Source: an uncultured Candidatus Saccharibacteria bacterium (GTDB taxonomy: Bacteria > Patescibacteriota > Saccharimonadia > Saccharimonadales > HK-STAS-PATE-42). From it: a DNA stretch of 64,000 nt. The stretch spans positions 523,112 to 587,111 of the forward strand of contig CALMQB010000002.1 in the NCBI GenBank assembly GCA_937871805.1, read 5' to 3'. A model generated the notes under the pieces. The model searched no databases, was not told where the DNA came from, and saw nothing but the letters and a program-made list of their open reading frames with translations. Positions 25,390 to 33,126 of this stretch are shown here, one piece after another (positions within the stretch are counted from its first letter, which is position 1; each line of letters starts with the position of its first letter). The translations under genes were made by a program, and so were the position numbers.

Positions 25390-26400
25390 ATGAATTATTT
25401 ATATGCTATTAATTTTGTTCCCGGTTTTGAAGACCTGGTTGGTCAACTCCTAAAGGGCCTAGACGCGGAAGCTGTATTGAGCGAGGAGGCTTTTTGTATT
25501 GTTAAACTCAAAGAAAAGCTCAAACCTAGAGATTACGTTAAATTTAACTTCGCTAAAAATGTAGTCCAGCTTTTGGAATGGTCTGGTAAAGATGGGCAAT
25601 TAAACTTAAATTTTGATGTTGACCCCAATGATTTTGAGCTTGGTGGCTATTCAACATTTAATTTAAGAAACTTTGAATCTGCTAAGCCTACAAAGATGGA
25701 TTCGAGTATAAGAGATCATTTGACTTCAGAAATTAGCAAAAAGTTTAACTTAGAGTATCGGTCTTTTAATCCTGATGTAGATTTTGTTTTAGCAAAGCGT
25801 AGGGGTGGAGTTAGTTATTTTGGAGTTAAGCTTAAGTTACGTGAGAAGATCAGCCTACAAAAAGGTGAATTAGATCCGGATGTGGCGAATCTTTTGTTGG
25901 AGCTGGGAGGCATCAAGAATGCTGACTACATGTTAGATGCTTTTGCGGGCAATGGTGGGATATCTAAAGAGGCTCTGAGAAGTTTTGGAGCAGGAACTAA
26001 TAGGGGAAGCCACAACTTAAACGTAATCTTAGTTGAAAAAAGTAGCAGGTTAGTTAATAGGCTTAAGGTTGAATTAGACAAGAAGCTTGCCCGAGTTATA
26101 GCTGGTGATGTAGTTAAGTTTTTGAACAAGACAGATAAAGTTTTTGATTTGGTAGTGGCGGATCCACCTTGGGGTGATTTTGAAGATTATCCTGGAGGGC
26201 TGGAGGCCTTAGAGAAGCTGTATCTGGACTTCTTGGAGGCTGCAAAAGGAAAGATTTCTAAAGATGGAATTATTACTATCATGTCTTCAAAAAAAGAAGT
26301 TTTGGAACGTGCTGCGGAATGTTCAGGTTTAAAGCTTGAAGCCAGCCTGAATATATTGGTATCTGGAAATAAAGTGCTTGTGCTAAAATTAAGAGACTAG
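25390..26400 (+). CDS. RNA N2-guanine methyltransferase-like protein (THUMP/TrmN-RlmL type)
   Basis: The C-terminal half is a Rossmann methylase with MLDAFAGNGGISKEAL (SAM motif), VILVEKSSRLVNRL and VVADPPWGDF. The DPPW motif marks amino-group methylation of nucleic-acid bases. The N-terminal half looks like the ferredoxin-like/THUMP module of tRNA and rRNA guanine methylases (TrmN, Trm11, RlmL). Exact target unknown. The gene starts 10 nt after tRNA-Arg. At 336 residues it is close to TrmN/Trm14 length. Confidence 0.7.
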   Translation: MNYLYAINFVPGFEDLVGQLLKGLDAEAVLSEEAFCIVKLKEKLKPRDYVKFNFAKNVVQLLEWSGKDGQLNLNFDVDPNDFELGGYSTFNLRNFESAKPTKMDSSIRDHLTSEISKKFNLEYRSFNPDVDFVLAKRRGGVSYFGVKLKLREKISLQKGELDPDVANLLLELGGIKNADYMLDAFAGNGGISKEALRSFGAGTNRGSHNLNVILVEKSSRLVNRLKVELDKKLARVIAGDVVKFLNKTDKVFDLVVADPPWGDFEDYPGGLEALEKLYLDFLEAAKGKISKDGIITIMSSKKEVLERAAECSGLKLEASLNILVSGNKVLVLKLRD

Positions 26401-26422
26401 GCTTTTTTGACGTATAGACTTT

Positions 26423-26929
26423 ATGGTAAATGACACACTAAAGATCGAAGGCGGGGGCTCCACCTCAAAGGGTTATAAAAAAGTTGTCGACGTTTCAAGA
26501 AAGCACTGGGTGGCATTAGATAGGGCTGGACTTTTTGGTAGCTTGGCTGTTCTAATCTTAGTTTTAGGACTAAAGTTCAATTTAAGACCAGAGATAATGC
26601 TATTTTTAGTCTCTATTTTTGGATTGTTTTGTTTTGGGCAACTCGTCTCCTGGTGGTTTAGCCTGACAGTTTTAACTAATAGTGGTCTGGAAATAATTAA
26701 CCAGAAAGGTCTATTCCGTCGTTCTGTGGTGGATATTCCATTTGAAAGTATAATTAATACAAACTATGTAACAAATGGGGTGCTGCAGGCTCTTTTAGGA
26801 TTTGGTACAATTGTTATACAGACGCAATCTGGGGATGCAGTTTTAGAAAAGATGTCCAGGCCCGCCAAAAGGCATGATGTTATTGTGGCGAACTACGATA
26901 AATTTAGAGGTTTTGAAAAAGATGAATAA
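26423..26929 (+). CDS. Membrane protein with bacterial PH-like (YdbS/bPH2) domain
   Basis: Two hydrophobic segments (about residues 37-57 and 60-80) are followed by a bPH2-like strand pattern: LTNSGLEIINQKGLFRRSVVDIPFESIINTN is split here into LTNSGLEIINQKG and VVDIPFESI, then FGTIVIQTQSGD. This matches the YdbS/YdbT group of membrane PH proteins, whose role is not established. It overlaps the next gene by 8 nt, so the pair is probably co-translated. Confidence 0.7.
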   Translation: MVNDTLKIEGGGSTSKGYKKVVDVSRKHWVALDRAGLFGSLAVLILVLGLKFNLRPEIMLFLVSIFGLFCFGQLVSWWFSLTVLTNSGLEIINQKGLFRRSVVDIPFESIINTNYVTNGVLQALLGFGTIVIQTQSGDAVLEKMSRPAKRHDVIVANYDKFRGFEKDE

Positions 26930-28076
26930 GATTAATGAGAGCGCCAGAAGAATTGCCAGAAAGTCGAGGCTACATACCTTAGAAAAAGAGACTAGAAAGG
27001 TGGGCAACGTTAAATCTAAAAAGCTTGTTAGGCCGGCTGACGATGCTCAAATCGAGGAAGCTTTGAAGGTACATCGGGAGCAGGCTTTGAAAAGGGGTAG
27101 AAAGCACAAGAAACCCTTAAAAAGAGCGCGTTTTAGTGTAATGCTAGGATCTTTTGCCTTCGTGATTACTTTAGTAATTATCTTCTTTGCGTATGGATTC
27201 TTTCTTTTACAAAATAGACAAAGTTACAGCAATTTGGCCTATGGAGTATCTAGGCTAACTCCTTATAATGCAAGTGTGGTGGATGGTGAGAAAGTTTCTT
27301 ATGAGGATTACCTATTCATTCTCAAGCAGAACGTGCATTACTTGGTAGAATTTGATGGAGTCGGCGCTGAGAAAATTGATGTTAGCACTGAAGATGGTCA
27401 TAAGATTATCGAGCAAAAGAAAATAGAAGCTTTGAATCAGGCAGAGGGCTATGCTTTTGTAAGGAAACAGGCTAGGGAAATGAATATTAAAATAAGCAAG
27501 GAAGAAGTGGATAAAGAAATCGACCAGCTCCTTGAATACCGAGGGAACTCTAGCCGAGAAGAGCTTTCCATAATCTTAAAAGCACACTATGGTTGGACTT
27601 TTGGAGATTATGAGAGATTTTATGAAAAGGTTCTCTTAAAACGAAAAGTGCTTTCTGCCTTAGACCAAGAATCTAAAAGTAAAGTTCAAGCCGCAGAGAC
27701 TAGGCTTAAAGATGGTGCAGATTTTGCCGTATTGGCTACTGAAACTTCGGATTCAGACCTAGGCATATTTTCAAATGGGGCTGTGGCTAGAATGAACCTG
27801 AAGACGAATGGTCCGAATTTTAGCTATACGATTTTGGAGGTTCTAAAAAGTCTAAAAGAGGGTGAAGTCTCTACTGTCACCACAACTAATGATGCTTTTT
27901 ATATTCTTAAAAACGTAAAAACTTACTCTGAGGATGAGCGAGACGTTCAAGTTATAAAGCTAAGCTTTAAGCCAATTGATATCTATTTGGAGAAGCTCGA
28001 TTCTGATGGGATGATAAAGCGCAACCTTAAGTTTAAAGAAGCAGAGAAAGACTTGGTCAGAGGCTCTGATCGGTAA
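26922..28076 (+). CDS. Membrane-anchored PPIC/SurA-type peptidyl-prolyl isomerase (foldase)
   Basis: A basic N-terminal region of about 80 residues leads to one membrane segment (FVITLVIIFFAYGFFLL, about 92-108), which puts the rest outside. The exported part has the SurA-like chaperone pattern: VVDGEKVSYEDYLFILKQN, a helical region with REMNIKISKEEVDKEID, and a PPIC-like domain (LKDGADFAVLATETSDSDLG, SLKEGEVSTV, TNDAFYILK). It likely helps fold secreted surface proteins. The ATG at 26922 lies inside the upstream gene end. Confidence 0.75.
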   Translation: MNKINESARRIARKSRLHTLEKETRKVGNVKSKKLVRPADDAQIEEALKVHREQALKRGRKHKKPLKRARFSVMLGSFAFVITLVIIFFAYGFFLLQNRQSYSNLAYGVSRLTPYNASVVDGEKVSYEDYLFILKQNVHYLVEFDGVGAEKIDVSTEDGHKIIEQKKIEALNQAEGYAFVRKQAREMNIKISKEEVDKEIDQLLEYRGNSSREELSIILKAHYGWTFGDYERFYEKVLLKRKVLSALDQESKSKVQAAETRLKDGADFAVLATETSDSDLGIFSNGAVARMNLKTNGPNFSYTILEVLKSLKEGEVSTVTTTNDAFYILKNVKTYSEDERDVQVIKLSFKPIDIYLEKLDSDGMIKRNLKFKEAEKDLVRGSDR

Positions 28077-28126
28077 TCCGTGGGGTGCTGGGGTTGGTTT
28101 TACAAGTTCAGTTTAGGTCCTTATGC

Positions 28127-28132
28127 TATAAT
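28127..28132 (+). promoter_or_regulatory. Extended -10 promoter of tRNA-Asp
   Basis: TGCTATAAT ends about 41 nt before the tRNA. An AAACTTAA-type word (28163-28170) sits between them and is the last copy before the integrated element. Confidence 0.55.
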
Positions 28133-28173
28133 TGTTTTTTACGTAGACTGTACTTTTTTAAGTTAAGTTTAAT

Positions 28174-28249
28174 GGGCTCGTGGTGTAGTGGTTAACATGC
28201 CTCCCTGTCACGGAGGAGATCGCCAGTTCGAACCTGGTCGGGCCCGCCA
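28174..28249 (+). tRNA. tRNA-Asp (anticodon GUC), integration site
   Basis: The acceptor GGGCTCG pairs CGGGCCC, the anticodon loop CTGTCAC sits on stem CCTCC/GGAGG, the T-arm is CCAGTTCGAACCTGG, and CCA is encoded. Its 3' part is read on the minus strand as the end of the serine recombinase gene, whose stop codon lies inside the tRNA. Confidence 0.95.
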
Positions 28250-29755
28250 ATCCGTACTTCGGTTGCTTACATGCAACAAATCAAGTGGTTTTCTAGGTGT
28301 TAGAGTCACTTTTTTATTGCCCAAATACCAGTTCGATCCTATGAATATCATGAGTTGTCGCTTTTCTTGGTCACTTGCGTCTTGGAACACTTCTCCAAGG
28401 TTAATTACGCTGGAAAACGTTTCTTTTGCTAGTTCTAGCCACCTGCTGGCATCTGTTCCGGAATCTTCAAGGAGTTGGCTAGTTCTAGCTATGGTTTCTT
28501 CATGTTTCGCGGCCCTAAGCTTATAGCGTTCGTCAGTTATGGTCCCGCTTTCCAGCTTATCGTCCAACGTGTCTAATGCCACTTGAGCCTGCCTCATGTC
28601 TTTAAGCCAGAGTGGCTTAAAGCGGATGCGTTCTTTAACGAACTCGTTATAGTGCTGTTCCAGCCAGCGTGAACATTCTTTGCCGTCTGCTTCACTAATC
28701 TCAAACTCTTGCATATGAGACAGCACCTCTTCTTCTACACGTTGGTTTGACAGCTGTTGCTCTGCGCACTTAATTTTTTTGTTCTTTTTGGTGCATGTAT
28801 AAAAGATGTACTCAGCTTCGCTACCATTGGCTAACTTCTTTGGCTTAGTATATGCAGTGATATTGAACTTGCATGTTTGGCAAAGCATTAAGCCTTTATA
28901 GATGTAGTACCTCCCCGAGGTTGTGCTGGGGCGTTTATTTGAGCTTTTCCTCCATCCCATGGCAATCTGCACCTTATCGTAGAGCTCAACAGATATTAGT
29001 GGCTTGTATGTCCCTTGATGCCATTCGTCACCACCGTATTTGAAAACGCCGGTGTAAAGTCGACGTTTCAACATATCCGAAAGGGTGGCCTTGCTTAGCT
29101 CTTTACCTCTACGGGATCTCAAGCCTATATCTTTAGCATGTTTCCAGACATCAGTAAGGTTATTAGTCCCTGTACCGGCGAATTCAAAACATTCAATAAC
29201 TTGTTCTTCTCTTTCGGGGTCTGGTGTTATATTGCGTGTCTTTGGACCGAGGATCGAATTGATATAGCCTAAAGGTGCCGGTCCCGGATATTCTCCATGA
29301 TTACGTTTTTCTACGAAACTGTCCCTTACTTGGTCACTCAGGTCATCGTTATTTTTCTTGGCGAATGTTAGCTCAATTGCTAGGAATGCTTTGTCTGTGG
29401 AGGTGTTTTTAAAAACCCGTCCTGGCGTATATATTGCCAGTAAGTCACCATCATCCATAAGCTGAATAATTTGTCCCGCATCAAATGCATTACGACTTAA
29501 ACGAGTGTGGTGCCAGACCGCGATATAACGTGCCTTACGGTTCTTAATATCTTTGATCATATCGTTGAATATAGGCCGTCCAGGTTTGTAGGCAGACCGC
29601 TCCTCTTCTGGCAGGTAAATAGGGTCTAAGCCGTTTTCACGGACTACTTCACGCGTGTTGCGGTTTTGCTTCTCTATAGAGTTGTATTGTCTGTCTTCGC
29701 GGTCCTGAGAACGACGAATGTAGACATAGCATTTTAACCTTGGTTGTTTTTCCAT
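28208..29755 (-). CDS. Large serine recombinase (integrase)
   Basis: This is the integrase of the element. The resolvase-type N-terminal domain contains YVYIRRSQDRED with the nucleophilic Ser at about residue 16 and WHHTRLSRNAFDAG. The Recombinase domain follows (GPAPLGYIN, LKRRLYTGVFKYGG). A zinc ribbon comes next (CQTCK and CTKKNKKIKC), then a long coiled-coil segment (about 380-450), all typical of phage and element integrases of about 500 residues. The ATG at 29755 overlaps the previous stop (TAATG). The last ~14 codons lie in tRNA-Asp, so the C-terminus was set by the integration site. Confidence 0.92.
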   Translation of the reverse strand: MEKQPRLKCYVYIRRSQDREDRQYNSIEKQNRNTREVVRENGLDPIYLPEEERSAYKPGRPIFNDMIKDIKNRKARYIAVWHHTRLSRNAFDAGQIIQLMDDGDLLAIYTPGRVFKNTSTDKAFLAIELTFAKKNNDDLSDQVRDSFVEKRNHGEYPGPAPLGYINSILGPKTRNITPDPEREEQVIECFEFAGTGTNNLTDVWKHAKDIGLRSRRGKELSKATLSDMLKRRLYTGVFKYGGDEWHQGTYKPLISVELYDKVQIAMGWRKSSNKRPSTTSGRYYIYKGLMLCQTCKFNITAYTKPKKLANGSEAEYIFYTCTKKNKKIKCAEQQLSNQRVEEEVLSHMQEFEISEADGKECSRWLEQHYNEFVKERIRFKPLWLKDMRQAQVALDTLDDKLESGTITDERYKLRAAKHEETIARTSQLLEDSGTDASRWLELAKETFSSVINLGEVFQDASDQEKRQLMIFIGSNWYLGNKKVTLTPRKPLDLLHVSNRSTDWRARPGSNWRSPP

Positions 29756-30036
29756 TACCAAATATCCTCCGTTGAATTCTGCCGTATAGGACTGATATTA
29801 TCAACCAAGGATATTTGGTCTGCTACGACTTTCTTTTGTTGTTCTTGGTTACCATATCTTGAGTCACTGTAGCCAAGGGTGTGGCCGTACTTCTTGCGAT
29901 ATTTTATATCTACAATAAGCTCCAGAAGCCTAAATAATGTTTGGGCTTCTGTAGAGAAACTGGTTACTGTTTTATTGTTTTTCTTTATGAGAGACGATAC
30001 AGAACTGTACCGTCTAGGGTTATTTGAACGGGGCAT
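29755..30036 (-). CDS. Small basic protein upstream of the integrase
   Basis: I do not recognise this 93-residue protein. It is rich in Arg, Lys and Ser at the start (PRSNNPRRYSSVSSLIKKNN), then has a helical stretch (QTLFRLLELIVDIKYRKKYG). Its stop overlaps the integrase ATG (TAATG), so the two are translated together. It could be a recombination directionality or regulatory factor by position alone. Confidence 0.55.
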   Translation of the reverse strand: MPRSNNPRRYSSVSSLIKKNNKTVTSFSTEAQTLFRLLELIVDIKYRKKYGHTLGYSDSRYGNQEQQKKVVADQISLVDNISPIRQNSTEDIW

Positions 30037-30142
30037 TATACATGACCTTCTAGAGTCTAAGACTCCAAGTTAGTCGCATGTAAGCCCGTTTTTAACCGAG
30101 TCCGTATCTCGTTACTACTTACAATCCTATATTCCACAACCG

Positions 30143-30189
30143 ATTCTGCTAGGCGGGACGTCGTTCCGCACAGAATAGAAGATTACGAT
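30143..30189. repeat. Structured element, copy 1
   Basis: The outer stem ATTCTG (30143-30148) pairs with CAGAAT (30171-30176). Inside, GCGG (30153-30156) pairs with CCGC (30166-30169) across a 9-nt loop, with a 4-nt 5' bulge and a 1-nt 3' bulge. Three bases after the stem comes AGATTACGAT. All dimensions are repeated exactly in copy 2. Confidence 0.65.
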
Positions 30190-30252
30190 GATTAATAATA
30201 AGTAGGTGCATGTGTTGGTGCCACGGCGGACGTTAACACGTTTATTTTACCG

Positions 30253-30299
30253 AATTTGTTAAGCGGTTCGTTGCGCCGCGCAGATTGTGAGATTATGAT
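30253..30299. repeat. Structured element, copy 2
   Basis: The outer stem AATTTG (30253-30258) pairs with CAGATT (30281-30286), including one G-U pair. GCGG (30263-30266) pairs with CCGC (30276-30279) over a 9-nt loop. AGATTATGAT follows after 3 nt. Relative to copy 1, base pairs in the outer stem changed on both sides (T-A to A-T, C-G to U-G), so pairing is conserved while sequence is not. Confidence 0.65.
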
Positions 30300-30380
30300 C
30301 TTTAACTTCACCTGCGTTAGCACCTTTTTGGGTTCTAATACTTTTCATAATACAAAGCACAACCGTTACTGTCAATATTC

Positions 30381-30848
30381 TTATTGCTGATCAACGGGAC
30401 CGTAGACAACTTGACCACTAATGGCTAGGTTATGAAGGGTGATATCCTTCTCTGTGCCACTTACTGAACAGACGAATAGAATGTTCTCGTTGCTTTCTTT
30501 ATTCTCACCAACCCACTGGAAGTCGTAGATAGCATTTCCGTTAGAGGCTTTGGTTCCACTTTTGTTATATTGAGCATTATACGCAGTGACCTTGATGATG
30601 CTAGTTTTATCTAGATCAATATACTTACCCAGAAGGGCTGCATCTTGGCAGTATTTCTCAGCAGCATTTTGAGATACTTGTTTAACTTCGATTTCGGAAC
30701 TAACTTGTTCTTGGTTAGCTTCAGTCTTTGGTTGTTCTGTTTTGCTAGCGCCTGAAGCACTAACTACTGAGATTAAGATTATTAGTCCTAAAATTCCTGT
30801 TAGTATCTTGTGGCGTCTAAACCAGTTGCCTTGTTTTAGTTCTTTCAT
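30381..30848 (-). CDS. Signal-anchored extracytoplasmic protein of unknown function
   Basis: The 155-residue product has a basic N-terminus (WFRRHKILTG), one hydrophobic segment (ILGLIILISVVSA, about 18-30), a Glu/Gln-rich linker and then a compact exported domain with two Cys (KYCQDAALLG and LFVCSVSG) that could form a disulfide. I do not recognise the domain. It lies in the element just upstream (in its own direction) of the structured repeats and downstream of the small RNA terminator. Confidence 0.6.
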   Translation of the reverse strand: MKELKQGNWFRRHKILTGILGLIILISVVSASGASKTEQPKTEANQEQVSSEIEVKQVSQNAAEKYCQDAALLGKYIDLDKTSIIKVTAYNAQYNKSGTKASNGNAIYDFQWVGENKESNENILFVCSVSGTEKDITLHNLAISGQVVYGPVDQQ

Positions 30849-30890
30849 ATATAACCTCCTTTGGTTTTTTAATTACCGCAGGAAGTCCAT

Positions 30891-31010
30891 AAAAAAGGAC
30901 GACCCGCAGGTCGTCTAAAACCGATACCAGCTTGCGCTTAATACCTTTACGCGAGTCGCCCTTTCAAAAGCACAAACACGCGTATGCGATATAGACATCG
31001 GTTTTAGACA
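30891..31010 (-). ncRNA. Promoter-to-terminator small RNA closed by a 13-bp stem
   Basis: On the minus strand, TGCTATAAT (-10 at 31022-31017) predicts a start near 31010. The RNA would begin with GTCTAAAACCGAT (31009-30997), whose perfect complement ATCGGTTTTAGAC lies at 30925-30913 after 71 nt. It then ends in the terminator stem GACGACC/GGTCGTC with TTTTTT (30896-30891). The interior can form further hairpins, such as GCGA-CT-CGCG. There is no start codon with a sensible frame. The total is about 120 nt. It is not a CRISPR array or tmRNA. Confidence 0.7.
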
Positions 31011-31054
31011 AGGCTAATTATAGCATCAGGGCTTAAAGATATATAATAGGGAGA

Positions 31055-31903
31055 ATGGGACTTTGGGAAAAATACAAGAAAGAGCAAGAGGAGGCACCTC
31101 TCATAGAGGGGGTTGCCCAGTCTATGGTCCCACTTTTAGCAGACTGGTTGTATGGAGTAGTGGAATCAAGGTATTTTGAGCCCTATCAATTGGCGTGTGA
31201 CATTCAAAACCGGTTCAGGATTAATGATATTGCAATTCCTCAACGCAGACCAAATAACTATATTGAGCCGACTAATGAATGGAAGTTGCTGACTTTCTTG
31301 ATGATGATTGCTGATAAAAATAGTAAGTTGTTTTTTGTAGTAATTGATTATGTGTTACAAAAAGTTCCAAGTTCGTATAGTTCCAAGTTGAAGGAAATAT
31401 TAGATGATGCAAGGCATAAGTATCAGGTGCAAATTATTGATGGACAGGCCACTATTGTCGAGAGGATTACTAAAGAGGAGATAGAACTAATGGCAGACAA
31501 ACTGAAAGGTGAAGAGACTTATGAAAGTGAGTTTCAAGACGCATTTAAAGAGCTCTATGGTCTTGATCCTAATTATACGAATTCGGCACAAGAATCTTTT
31601 CAGGCTCTAGAATCGTTGCTAAAAACTTACATTGGTCCAAGGGGCGGTAATAATTTAGGGTCGTTACTTAATTGGCTTATAACGAATAAAAAGAAATGGG
31701 AATATACAGCTTATTCTAAGGATCAAGAAGATCCTGAATTACATATAGTATCAGTAATTGATTATATTAATAAGTCTTTTAGGGCGGTAAAGCATGGACA
31801 AGTTGATTCAAAGTTGAAAATTGAAAAGCATCATGCTGAAGTAATTCTTAGGTACGTATGTATTCTAATTTTTGAGTTTGAGAATAATATTAAGCTAAGG
31901 TGA
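31055..31903 (+). CDS. HEPN/AbiJ-like protein (candidate abortive-infection effector)
   Basis: I recognise the shape rather than a named family. The 282-residue protein is all-helical and soluble. Its C-terminal third (FQALESLLKTYIGPRG, NKSFRAVKHGQ, HHAEVILRYVCILIFEF) resembles the C-terminal HEPN-like module of AbiJ-type anti-phage proteins, including a helix ending R-x3-H-G. The N-terminal half has helix-rich segments (LLADWLYGVVESRYFEPYQL) of unknown fold. The promoter TATAAT lies at about 31041-31046, close to the ATG. Position in a mobile element and a second HEPN-like gene nearby fit a defence role, but this is inference. Confidence 0.5.
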   Translation: MGLWEKYKKEQEEAPLIEGVAQSMVPLLADWLYGVVESRYFEPYQLACDIQNRFRINDIAIPQRRPNNYIEPTNEWKLLTFLMMIADKNSKLFFVVIDYVLQKVPSSYSSKLKEILDDARHKYQVQIIDGQATIVERITKEEIELMADKLKGEETYESEFQDAFKELYGLDPNYTNSAQESFQALESLLKTYIGPRGGNNLGSLLNWLITNKKKWEYTAYSKDQEDPELHIVSVIDYINKSFRAVKHGQVDSKLKIEKHHAEVILRYVCILIFEFENNIKLR

Positions 31904-31992
31904 TTGGCTAATTTCCACTCATTTTACTAATCAGCATTTTTACTTTTTTTTGACACGCGAAAATAAGCCCACTCACCGCGCTTGGCAGTTAA

Positions 31993-32024
31993 CAGGGGAG
32001 AGGTATATACCCTCCCCCCTTGTT
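31993..32024 (+). terminator. Hairpin terminator after the AbiJ-like gene
   Basis: GGGGAGAGGT-ATAT-ACCCTCCCC with a TTGTTTT tail forms a GC-rich stem about 90 nt after the stop at 31903, separating it from the HNH gene. Confidence 0.6.
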
Positions 32025-32085
32025 TTATTCTAGAAAAGATCATATTAAGATAAAAAGAAGTGTTTTTTATATACTAAAACCATAT

Positions 32086-32409
32086 ATGGCTGCAGTACGT
32101 AAGAAAAGCACACGAAGGGATCCTCGTAAGAGACATGGCCAGCTACGTGCAATAATGCGAAAGCGTGTCTTTGATTGTTATGAGTCTTGTGGGATCTGTG
32201 GCCATCCAGTCGATAAGACTCTAGTTAAAGGTTTACCACTCTCACCTGAGATAGATGAGATCATACCTGTATCTAGAGGAGGTAGTCCATACGACTTCGA
32301 GAACCTTCAGCTAGCTCACCGCAGTTGTAACCGCAAGAAGGGTTCTAAGATGCTTGGCGAGGGAGAACTATCAGACGAGTACCTGCTGCCTACCTCTAGG
32401 GCTTGGTAG
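32086..32409 (+). CDS. HNH endonuclease
   Basis: The 107-residue protein is a minimal HNH nuclease. The first zinc knuckle CGICGH is followed by DEIIPVSRGGSPYDFENLQL, with the conserved Asp/Glu-x-Ile-x-Pro and Asn, and by HRSCNRKKGSKM with the last His and Cys. A basic N-terminus (RKKSTRRDPRKRHGQ) suits DNA binding. I take the ATG at 32086; the TTG at 32020 would start inside the terminator stem. No large terminase follows, so a phage packaging role cannot be argued from this window. Confidence 0.8.
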   Translation: MAAVRKKSTRRDPRKRHGQLRAIMRKRVFDCYESCGICGHPVDKTLVKGLPLSPEIDEIIPVSRGGSPYDFENLQLAHRSCNRKKGSKMLGEGELSDEYLLPTSRAW

Positions 32410-32500
32410 GTATATCGATTCCCTTAGAGTAGAGCCTGCCACTTGATTTTATGTATCTCATGTGTTACTATATGAGGTATTCTTTTATCTAAAAACAAAA

Positions 32501-33061
32501 ATGGCAAAAAAAGAAAAGACCGGGCAAGCACGAGGATATAAACCTCGGTTTAGCTTCATAAAAACGAAAGAGGACTCCATAAGGGATGTAACCTTGAGAG
32601 CTGGTGCTTGGGGCGCCGCTTCTGCCGCTTCACTTGTATCACAGAGTGGGGCAAGCGACATGGTAAGAAATATTATTCCAGAACCTTTTGATCTAATGGA
32701 TCATGCGGGCAACCTTGCACCTTCAATGATGGTGGGTGTCGGTGTGACATATCTGTCTGCCTTATTGGGTACTAAATTCAGTAATACGCCTAAAGCAGTT
32801 AGGAGATTTGCAATGGCAATAGGTGGGACTGCGGTTGTTGCCGCCAACCTATTAGTGGAAACAAAGTATGGTCTAAATATTTATTCCGCCGTTAACAATA
32901 ATACGACTCCTGATGTTTTAGACATAGCTTATGGTGTTGGTGCTGGGGTTCTCGCTTCCAGCTTAGTAAGTATAGTGCCTGTAGAAGATGGTAAAGAGAT
33001 GCAGTCTAAGGGTGACGATAGGCCACTCCGAATCGACTCAGTTCCTGTGTGGCACTCATAA
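32501..33061 (+). CDS. Multi-pass membrane protein of unknown function
   Basis: The product starts MAKKEKTGQARGYKPRFSF (basic, cytosolic), then has four hydrophobic segments (LRAGAWGAASAASLV, MMVGVGVTYLSALLG, FAMAIGGTAVVAANLL, IAYGVGAGVLASSLVSIV) and a polar tail. I do not recognise it. Its upstream region TTGATTTTATGTATCTCAT resembles that of the next gene (TTGATTTTATTAGTTATCAG), which suggests a shared promoter type within the element. Confidence 0.6.
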   Translation: MAKKEKTGQARGYKPRFSFIKTKEDSIRDVTLRAGAWGAASAASLVSQSGASDMVRNIIPEPFDLMDHAGNLAPSMMVGVGVTYLSALLGTKFSNTPKAVRRFAMAIGGTAVVAANLLVETKYGLNIYSAVNNNTTPDVLDIAYGVGAGVLASSLVSIVPVEDGKEMQSKGDDRPLRIDSVPVWHS

Positions 33062-33126
33062 AATAGTTCCATACCTCCAACGTTACGGTCCGCCAGTTGA
33101 TTTTATTAGTTATCAGCATTGCCTAG

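Larger units (their letters stand above)
30037..30380. other. Element spacer with two structured repeat units
   Basis: No coding frame of note occurs in these 344 bases. The stretch holds two copies of a conserved stem-loop plus AGATTAYGAT box, 110 nt apart, described as separate entries. It lies 3' of the anchor-protein gene and 5' of the integrase operon on the minus strand. Confidence 0.6.

Noticed and set aside
28265..30085. GCTTACATGC / GCATGTAAGC inverted pair flanking the integrase as attachment sites
   Set aside because: Ten bases in a few kilobases can occur by chance, and the right copy lies inside the element, not at its end.
30891..31010. CRISPR repeat pair or tracrRNA (GTTTTAGA-like string)
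   Set aside because: There is only one inverted pair, no spacer series and no cas gene; promoter and terminator fit a stand-alone RNA.
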